A DNA stretch of 64,000 nt from Marsupella aquatica (taxonomy: Eukaryota; Marchantiophyta). The notes below the pieces were generated by a model. It saw nothing but the letters and a program-made list of their open reading frames with translations, did not search any database and had not been told where the DNA came from. The DNA is taken from positions 21,824,001 to 21,888,000 of the forward strand of contig OZ316897.1 in assembly GCA_973895155.1 (NCBI GenBank). The letters are read 5' to 3'. The translations under genes and the position numbers were made by a program. Position 1 is the first letter of the stretch. The number at the start of each line of letters is the position of its first letter. Positions 58,101 through 64,000 of the stretch are shown here, in pieces.

Positions 58101-61100
58101 GAGCTTTAACAAGGCTAAGTGCTTAGCCTTTAACCTCTGGTCATTACTCCTTGTCTTGATCTCAACTTGGGCAGCACCCTTGCTGGTCTGATCAACCTCC
58201 TGAGCCATTGTGATAGTGTCTTCTTGGTTGCTCTCCTTGGCTGAGGTCTCAGCCTGCTTCACCTCCTCGAGACTGGTCACTTCACTGAGACTGGGCAGAG
58301 GTGAATGGCTGGTAAGAGCCTCCTGCTCTTGCTCCTCTCCAAACACTTCTTCTTCAGTCCATTGGCTCACCATGTTCAACATGTATACCTCATCCTCATC
58401 AGATTCAGATTTGGTACTCAACTCATCGGAAAGTTCAGAATCATATTCATCCAACTCATCAGTAGTCTCTCCTTGATGCTTGTCATGACCCCATGAAACT
58501 GAAGTGGCTGGTTTGCCAAACCTAAACTCCTTCTTGCCCCAATCAGACACTACTTTGGCTCCATATAGCCAAGGCCTCCCAATCAAGATTGGGTAAGTAG
58601 ATGGCCTTGCTGGTCTCATCACCAAGTAATTCAACAAGAACTCCTGCCCCCCAATGAGAGTAGGTACTTGAGTAAGAGTCCCCACCGGTAGCACTCTTGC
58701 TCCATTTGCTAGCCTCATTGTCCTTGCTGTTGGCTGAAGTTTCTTGAAACCTAGTTGTTGGGCAGTAGCCTCAATCATGATATTCACACCTGAGCCTCCA
58801 TCAACTGGTACATACGAGAGTACACACCCATTTACTTGAACATCAATCTCAGGTGCTCCAAGGTCTTCACAAACCATCATCACATCAGCTGGGGTACCAA
58901 CCTTTGGAAGCTTCCTTCTTCTCCTTCCTACCAACATCTCCTTCAGTTGCCTCCTATACAAAGGGTTGTCTTTGATCAGCTGCCCCACTGTAGCAGTAAC
59001 CAAACAATCTTTCACATCCTTCTTGATGTCATAAGAGGGTACCTTGCTGGTCTCTTTCTTCTCTTCCACCTCAGCTTTTTCCTTCAAAGCTTTAGCAACC
59101 TTCAGGTCTTTGTTGATGGCCTCTTGATGCTCCTTAGCCTCCATCTCCTCTAGTTGCCTCTTGACTTCCTCATTCACCTTGGGATAGAAGAGCTTCGGAT
59201 GGTCTCTCTTGTAGTCACTATCTTCAGCTGGTGGGACTTGAACTTCTGCTCCAACTTCAACTTCGATTGGTGACTCCGTTGAGTGCTCCTTTCTCTCCTT
59301 CCTCTTCTTCCTCTCTTCCACTCTTTCCTTCTTTCTTGTGGACCTGGTAGACACCTTGTAACACACAGCTTCCTCCTCAGGTGTCTCCATTCCTGGTAGA
59401 TCTGGCTGGTTCTCCCCACCAGCAACTTGTGTCACTCCATCTTTGGCCTCCTCTTGCCACTCCATACTCAAGAAGTTCACTGTGGCTTCACCGGGAGCCT
59501 TGGCAACCGCTGGTGGTGGTGCTTCTATCCTTCCTATCATCATCTTGGCAGCAGATCCAATAGGACAGTTGGCTGTGGTATGACCCTCCCTTTTGCACAC
59601 AGCACAAAGAGGATAGGGAGCTCCTTGTCCCTGCCTCCTTGGTTCGGGGCAACTGTTGGAATAGTGCCCTGGTTTTTGACAGTTCCAGCAGATCACCACG
59701 GTAGTTCTTGCCACTCCCCCAGGTCCTTGAGGTCCCATTTGATCCACCATCCTTGGTTGAAGACCAGGCATCAGTTGAGGTGCCATGGGTGGAGCTGGTC
59801 TTCCTTGCAAAGTTCTTGGGCCTCCTGAAATCTGGTACACCATCTCCGGGGCTTCTTCATAGAAGTAGTCCACCACTTCACTTGCTTGATAAACATCGTT
59901 GGACTCTTCATTGACATACTGAACTTGATTCCTCCAACCTTGACACTCTTGAGGTGTATGGCCAAAACTCTTGCACTTGACACACCATACATGGGCTCTA
60001 TTCACCGGCACTTTTCTCCTATCAGGTTGCACACCAGCAAAGTGAACTGATAGGGCCTTGAGTTGGTTGGTGATCTCACTCATCTTGTTATCCATCACCT
60101 TCTTCTCCTTGGTTGCTGGTGTAGAACCTTCCACCAAGTTGAAGGTTGCAGATTTGTGGTGCTTACCACCTGGCTTCTTCTTGCTGGCTCTCCTCTTCTG
60201 GTCGCTTTTTCTCTTTGCCTTCTTCTTCTTCTTCTTCTTCTTCTTCTCGGAGTCCTCCTCAGAATCAGATTCTGAATCAGAACTGGAACTACTCTCCTCA
60301 GATTCCGACTCAGAAGTATCCTCAACTGAACTACTTGATTCACTTGAGCTAGAAGAAGAATCACTATAAGCAAATCGCTTCTTCTTTCTCCTACTCTTGG
60401 AACTAGAGATCTCAGCACTCCTATAAGACTGAGCCGCCTCAATGGCCTCATCCAACGTATTAGGGTGAGATTGCCTTACTGAGACACCCATCTTCCTGGG
60501 TAGGCTTGCCACAAACCAAGCCAACAACATGGAGTCTACTGGTCTGGGGTCAAGCTTGGTAGCTAACCTTTGAAACCTTTGCAGAAACCTCCTTACTGAC
60601 TCCTTGGATCCCATTCTGATCTCTCCCATCTTGATCAGAGCTTCCGATTCTTCTCCCACCTTCCTAAACTCCTGCAAGAATGCTAGCTTGAAGGCATCCC
60701 AATCATTCTTGATGGCATTTGATAGGCTATTGAACCAAGGTCTTGCTTCTCCTCTCAAGACCCCCGCCAAAGTGGTCAACTTAATATCAAACTCTCCATT
60801 GGCTTGGGCTGTCCCAATGAAGTCCTCCAACCAAGCATCAGGATCCTCCTTGGGCTTGCCATGGAATGTCTTGTACTGAAATCTTGCTCTTTGAGTCACC
60901 ACCATGGCTGCTTCTTGATCTTCACTTGTGTTGGTAGTGGAAGAAGATGTATCACTCCACCCTACACCAGGTTCCGCTTCAGCTTGCAAATGAATGTCCA
61001 CCCAATCTGGTTGCTCCAACTGGTCACCAAAGTTGAAACTAAGAGAGGCTTCTTTTAGTGCTTGACTCCTTGTAGTGGGCATGCCACTCACAATCACCTT

Positions 61101-61172
61101 CTTATCTCCCTTCTTCTCTTGAACAGCAAACCTGCAAACACACCTCCAAGTCTTGTGGCTCCACTCCAACAA
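55104..61172 (-). CDS. Gag-Pol polyprotein of the Athila/Tat-like gypsy element
   Basis: An unbroken 2022-codon frame. The first Met is only 17 nt from the PBS; Met31 (61082, MPTTRSQALKE) is the more natural start. The gag domain is about residues 95-260 (DPDAWLEDFI, VRRFLQRFQRLA), followed by an Asp/Ser/Lys-rich stretch partly from a (TTC)n run at about 60220-60247. Three CCHC knuckles lie at about 396-410, 495-508 and 523-537. The aspartic protease motif VDGGSGVNIM is near 790. RT spans about 1150-1350 with FIDD near 1314, and RNase H about 1450-1530 (VYVDVSGFCIG, TDREALGIIYSCK, HTDHNAL). Integrase has an HHCC finger ending CDPCQRT (about 1704), DFIGPI (about 1735), SDRGTHF (about 1798) and the Glu of NGLTERANG (about 1834). 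A GPY-like C-terminus ends RLKRYFNQE. All key residues are present, so it may be functional. Confidence 0.93.
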   Translation of the reverse strand: MLEWSHKTWRCVCRFAVQEKKGDKKVIVSGMPTTRSQALKEASLSFNFGDQLEQPDWVDIHLQAEAEPGVGWSDTSSSTTNTSEDQEAAMVVTQRARFQYKTFHGKPKEDPDAWLEDFIGTAQANGEFDIKLTTLAGVLRGEARPWFNSLSNAIKNDWDAFKLAFLQEFRKVGEESEALIKMGEIRMGSKESVRRFLQRFQRLATKLDPRPVDSMLLAWFVASLPRKMGVSVRQSHPNTLDEAIEAAQSYRSAEISSSKSRRKKKRFAYSDSSSSSSESSSSVEDTSESESEESSSSSDSESDSEEDSEKKKKKKKKKAKRKSDQKRRASKKKPGGKHHKSATFNLVEGSTPATKEKKVMDNKMSEITNQLKALSVHFAGVQPDRRKVPVNRAHVWCVKCKSFGHTPQECQGWRNQVQYVNEESNDVYQASEVVDYFYEEAPEMVYQISGGPRTLQGRPAPPMAPQLMPGLQPRMVDQMGPQGPGGVARTTVVICWNCQKPGHYSNSCPEPRRQGQGAPYPLCAVCKREGHTTANCPIGSAAKMMIGRIEAPPPAVAKAPGEATVNFLSMEWQEEAKDGVTQVAGGENQPDLPGMETPEEEAVCYKVSTRSTRKKERVEERKKRKERKEHSTESPIEVEVGAEVQVPPAEDSDYKRDHPKLFYPKVNEEVKRQLEEMEAKEHQEAINKDLKVAKALKEKAEVEEKKETSKVPSYDIKKDVKDCLVTATVGQLIKDNPLYRRQLKEMLVGRRRRKLPKVGTPADVMMVCEDLGAPEIDVQVNGCVLSYVPVDGGSGVNIMIEATAQQLGFKKLQPTARTMRLANGARVLPVGTLTQVPTLIGGQEFLLNYLVMRPARPSTYPILIGRPWLYGAKVVSDWGKKEFRFGKPATSVSWGHDKHQGETTDELDEYDSELSDELSTKSESDEDEVYMLNMVSQWTEEEVFGEEQEQEALTSHSPLPSLSEVTSLEEVKQAETSAKESNQEDTITMAQEVDQTSKGAAQVEIKTRSNDQRLKAKHLALLKLKIKELEDQLKAANSEEDETQEDQHSSKEKEELSAENAPVYGGMRLAQLEGTFDSTMRNKMEVIRAEQYRTISVQQDKTFNLGNALGSGEEKTIQDLLGEYVDVFAWSHLDLTGVNPELGEHRIDLMLGASPVRQRQYRMNPKYSLMVKEEIDKLLEAGFIYPVLNSEWVSPIVIVPKKPGLDGKPKIRVCQDFRKLNEATKKDHYPIPFTDMVLDLVAGWEVYSFLDGYSGYNQIWIRKEDQLKTAFTTEWGIYAFRRMPFGLCNAPGMFQRLMMNIFHDYLRKFLEVFIDDFAVFGRGKDHVEHLRMTFQRCREVGLKLHPGKCFFGVEEGILLGHKVSKKGIEVDQEKVAVWMAVKFPTSVTELRGFLGCLNYYRRFIKDFAKVALPLTSMLKKGAEVEPSVERLASFQELKNRLVEAPILIAPDWSREFHVYVDVSGFCIGVVLSQLDDQNRDHPIYFASRLLAPAEKNYSPTDREALGIIYSCKKFRHYLLGYKVVFHTDHNALKYMVNKPDVTGRVARWILLLQEFDYEVRVRPGKKHGNADFFSRIEGEEDLKEVDDQFPDEDLFHVGSGGDTWYLDIIQFLLTTRLPRDLNQEEAAVFLRKIRPYLLVKGVLHKEGVDGRLRRCLEKKEISIVMRAMHEEEAGGHYASATTARKILDAGYWWPTLHKDVSLFVRGCDPCQRTGKPAHSRHHPLTTILPLAPFEKWGIDFIGPITPVTRSRRNRYILLATDYATKWVEARPTSKDNALTVARFMYQQIFTRFGPPLELVSDRGTHFLNEVVEELTNHYLIKHRKTTPYHPKANGLTERANGIIGKILNKTVAAHKTDWDDKLYSAVYSYNLAFKTTTGHSPFYLVFGQHSLVPVEFEVPTLRVSVEERMEADQSLMERAYQLEELEEIREEASKQVKKKQAQVKQHHDKKLKKPTSLLAGQLVLLYDSRYAHFPGKLHTRWLGPYVVHQVYANGSIQLATLEGEVFPTRVHHDRLKRYFNQE

Positions 61173-61188
61173 AAACTGTAAAGAGTTG

Positions 61189-61206
61189 TCCCCGGCAGCG
61201 GCGCCA
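61189..61206 (-). other. Primer-binding site for tRNA-Asp
   Basis: Reads tggcgccgctgccgggga on the minus strand, complementary to the 3' end of plant tRNA-Asp with one likely mismatch. It lies 20 nt inside the 5' LTR. Athila/Tat elements commonly use this primer. Confidence 0.8.
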
Positions 61207-61226
61207 AAAACAAGGGTGGGACTCTA

Positions 61227-64000
61227 TGTCAAACACTTGCCAAGGAGCTTAAGCGGCTTTTCTCCCCAAAAGACTACCTAATACCTGCTCCATGTCATAC
61301 CAGGGTCACAAAGGATTGACAAAACTTCTGAAGTGTGCTTACAATGTCCAATCACTCCATACATAAGTAGTTTCAACTCTCCACTTCTAGAGAGGTAGTC
61401 CCCTTGACTACTTTTGTACTCACCCCTTCCCCTCTCCTCTACTCCAAGGATCAGCAAGGGGGATCTCCGCTCCAAGCTGTCACCTTAGAGTAGATTCTCA
61501 CACAAACACCCAAGAACCCCAAAGTACTTTCCTCTTCAAGCTTAAGTCTCCTCAAGACCCTCAAAGTAGTGTTACCCCTCAACCTTGCCCCCCTGGCCTT
61601 GGTTTGGGTCCACACATCCCCTTTGAGCCCTAGAGAAGGCTCCTCTATCTAAGGACTCTTCCTCTTGTTCTTACTTCTTGTTAACACCACACACCAAGCA
61701 AAGTACTTTCCACCCTCAAGCTATAATCCTCTCTAAGTCTCAAAGTAATGCTATACCTTAACCTTGCCTCCTTGGCCTTGGTTTTGTACTAGCACATCCC
61801 CTTCAAGCTTAGACCAAGATTATACCATAGCATGGACTCTTCTCTTGCTCTCATATACTTCAAATGCACTCACACTTAATGGTCACAATGAAGATTGGTA
61901 AGTCTCCTTTTATTGCATCACCTTTACAACAAAAGTTCACTACACATTCTCCACACTAAGCATGGACCACCTCTCCTTTCTCAAGCTTAGCCCTACCTTG
62001 GCAAGGTAGAGATTTCACTTAAGAGATGAGACTCCCGGTCCCTAACAAATGAAAACTTCCTCCTTATATACTATCTCCTTCCACATCACACCAAGCTTGA
62101 CCTGGGGTCCAACTATACCTCCCCCAAGTCCTCCTAACACACAAAGTCCAACTCTATAGTTCATAGCCCACCCTACTACTTGCTATTTTGCCTCCTTCCA
62201 AGCCCTGGAATATGCCACACATGAGTGGTATGCTTTGACTTCCAAACCTACTCCCACTTATGGTCCTCCTCACCAGCTTACCAACCCACTTGAAAGCTCG
62301 CAAAAAGAGTGAGTGAGTCTCAAGTTGTGCCTAGTCAAAGTTGGCCTTATTTTACTTGTAACCCCTTTACTACCCTAAGTAAACTACCCCCTATATTTAC
62401 TTTTCTTAACTTGATGGCCTTACACCTTTGGCCAAAGGTAAGTACCCTTCTCTAGAGCCTAACTCAAGTGGTATGGGTGCAAGAAAGGTCAGCCCCTAAA
62501 TCTGGTATTCATTCCCCTATGCCGACTTTGGTTTGCAAGTTGTCGGGACTCCCTCGTGGCCTCGGTTAAAAATATATTTGAGTGATTACTTTTCTGGGGT
62601 TCCACCTTCACCAGGGGGTGCCTTATCTTCCCCTAACTCAGCACAAAAAAATTTGGGCCCCAACGGATACCTCTAGCCAAAGTTATGCCCATTCTCCCAA
62701 GGCCTGTTTTTGGTGTAAAGCGGGTGTAAGCGGCGGCCCGATTACACTTACCTTACATGCCCCTTATGGGGATTCCACGTGTCATGAGGGGAGAGCACTC
62801 TCATTATACTCATGTTTCTTATGAAGAAATTGTAAGGACAGCAATGTTTGCAGCCATTTCTCTCTCGTGAATTCAATCTAAAACCACAGCATTCTCTATT
62901 GGATTCTTTCTTGTGCAGCAGTCCAGCTGATCAGCCGCCAGCCCCTCAATTTCACAGCCACCATAGCTCACAGCCAGCCTAGTCAATTTCGCAGCTAGCC
63001 CACCTCTTCAATTTTGCCGCTAGCAACACAGTCAATTTCGCAGCTAGCAGCACAGTCACATCAGCGCATTTACAGCACAACAACAGCAGATTTGAAGCAC
63101 AGCAGCAGCAACCATAGCTTGATTCCTTCTCAGTCAAGCAGGTCTCTCTTCTCAATTTCGTAGCTGCCCACCTTTGCAATTTCGCAGCTAGCAGCAGCAT
63201 CATTCAATTCAGCAGCATCAAGGCAGCAGCCAGCCAATTCTCATGAGCATCTCGTGCCTGATTAGTAGGAGCACCTCTAATCTAGTGTGCAGCTGTCATA
63301 GCAGCAAGCAGCCTTCCCAATTCAAAGCCAGCAGCGATCCTAATTTGCAGCCATAGCTCTTTTCCTTCTCAGCAGCCATAGCTTCTTCAATCAGCAGCAG
63401 CCATTTCAATTCAGCCGCCCTTCCTTCAATTCAGCCGCCCTTGTGCTCAATTGATTCCTCAAGTAATCATGCAGCACCTTTGGACAGCCTCCCGGTGCTT
63501 GACGTCCTCACCAGCCTCGTGCTTGCTCCTCCTTGCCTCGTGCTCGCTCCTCCTTGCCTCGTGCTCGCCGCGTGATCGTCGCCCACGCGGTTTACACTTA
63601 GAAAAAAATACATTTTTTTTTTGGAAAAACAGCATTTTGGGGCGATTTTGGACCCCCCTCCAAAACTCACACATAAGTCCAAAAGGACTTCTGAGTAGCT
63701 CCACTGATTCTATGGACATAGGACTATGTCCGGGTTTACTAAGATATAAACAAAACCCTATAACAACTTTTCTAAAATTAGGCAAAGAGGGTCAAGTCTT
63801 TATGTCTTCCAAAATTCTTCTCAACTTTGAGATGCTCCCAAAAAGTAACCAAGTGTGACAAAGTTGTCCCACAAGTTTCTAGGGATAGAGGGGACCATAC
63901 TTAACCCACTTCCAAACTTGGAACCCCTACATTTACCCATCAGCTATTTTTCCCGGGACCCGCTATTTGGTAACTTTGATTTTTGCCAAAATACTTATAA
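61227..64000 (-). repeat. 5' LTR of the gypsy element, truncated by the window edge
   Basis: Matches 51899-54697, apart from lacking 25 bp present at 54069-54093 of the other LTR, where a 'cttcttcaatcagca-cag' phrase is duplicated. From the partner length, about 0.37 kb should lie beyond the window. Confidence 0.92.
62061..62070 (-). promoter_or_regulatory. Candidate TATA box in the 5' LTR
   Basis: TATATAAGGA on the minus strand. If used, transcription would begin roughly 30 nt downstream (near 62030) and read through U5 and the PBS into gag. Confidence 0.4.

Larger units (their letters stand above)
51899..64000 (-). mobile_element. Athila/Tat-like Ty3/gypsy LTR retrotransposon, apparently intact, runs off the window
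   Basis: Minus-oriented. The 3' LTR is 51899-55063, the PPT 55064-55080, gag-pol 55104-61172, the PBS 61189-61206, and the 5' LTR starts at 61227 and is cut by the window end. The LTRs start TG at the same base. Apart from one 25-bp indel near 54069-54093, I saw no differences in the shared 2.77 kb, so insertion was very recent. Clade call: the tRNA-Asp PBS, FIDDFAVFG in RT and lack of a chromodomain fit the non-chromovirus Athila/Tat group. There is no env-like ORF. The target duplication cannot be checked because the right border is outside. Confidence 0.92.

Noticed and set aside
56019-61058. Plus-strand frames opposite the gypsy gag-pol
   Set aside because: Shadows of the polyprotein frame.

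Overview
This is nuclear DNA from a large, repeat-rich land-plant genome. The evidence is an EDM2-like double PHD-finger fragment, a spliced 3' end of a plant-type Ran GTPase gene, an Athila/Tat-like Ty3/gypsy retrotransposon primed by tRNA-Asp, and a plant L1-type LINE whose ORF1 carries a DUF4283-like domain. Long introns, unfamiliar repeat families and a pogo-like transposase family that I do not associate with flowering plants lean towards a fern or lycophyte, but that is a weak inference. No complete single-copy host gene is visible; nearly everything is mobile DNA or gene debris.

Layout. 1-3640: remains of a minus-strand gene with EDM2-like PHD fingers, a seven-unit 375-bp tandem array of exon-like repeats, and a probable upstream exon. 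3646-7497: a 1.1-kb direct repeat flanking 1.7 kb. 9080-13104: two degenerate inverted-repeat elements. 14654-22948: two 2.04-kb copies of one retroelement-like sequence in inverted orientation around a 4.2-kb loop. Each copy encodes a decayed protein with a conserved globular part, a proline-rich hinge and, in the left copy, a coiled coil. 23000-26857: AT-rich sequence with minor repeats. 26860-33322: a pogo/Tigger-like DNA transposon flanked by TA. It carries a decayed DDD transposase on the plus strand, an intact two-BRCT protein on the minus strand, and a nested 1.27-kb inverted-repeat element. 36818-37472: two Ran 3' exons (minus) and an unassigned exon-like segment (plus). 37904-39310: a tandem duplication. 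39934-51034: a second, related accessory ORF split by a 7.4-kb LINE with a perfect 16-bp target-site duplication. 51899-64000: a young gypsy element with 3.17-kb LTRs and an uninterrupted 2022-codon gag-pol frame; its 5' LTR runs off the window.

A shared decay signature links the older elements. Premature stops in the transposase, both inverted accessory ORFs, the split accessory ORF and the LINE are all TAG, TGA or TAA codons that one C-to-T change would make from CAG, CGA or CAA, as expected from deamination of methylated cytosine. The gypsy element shows no such stops and its LTRs are nearly identical, so it is the youngest layer. The most interesting candidate for something undescribed is the pogo-like transposon carrying an intact tandem-BRCT accessory protein.
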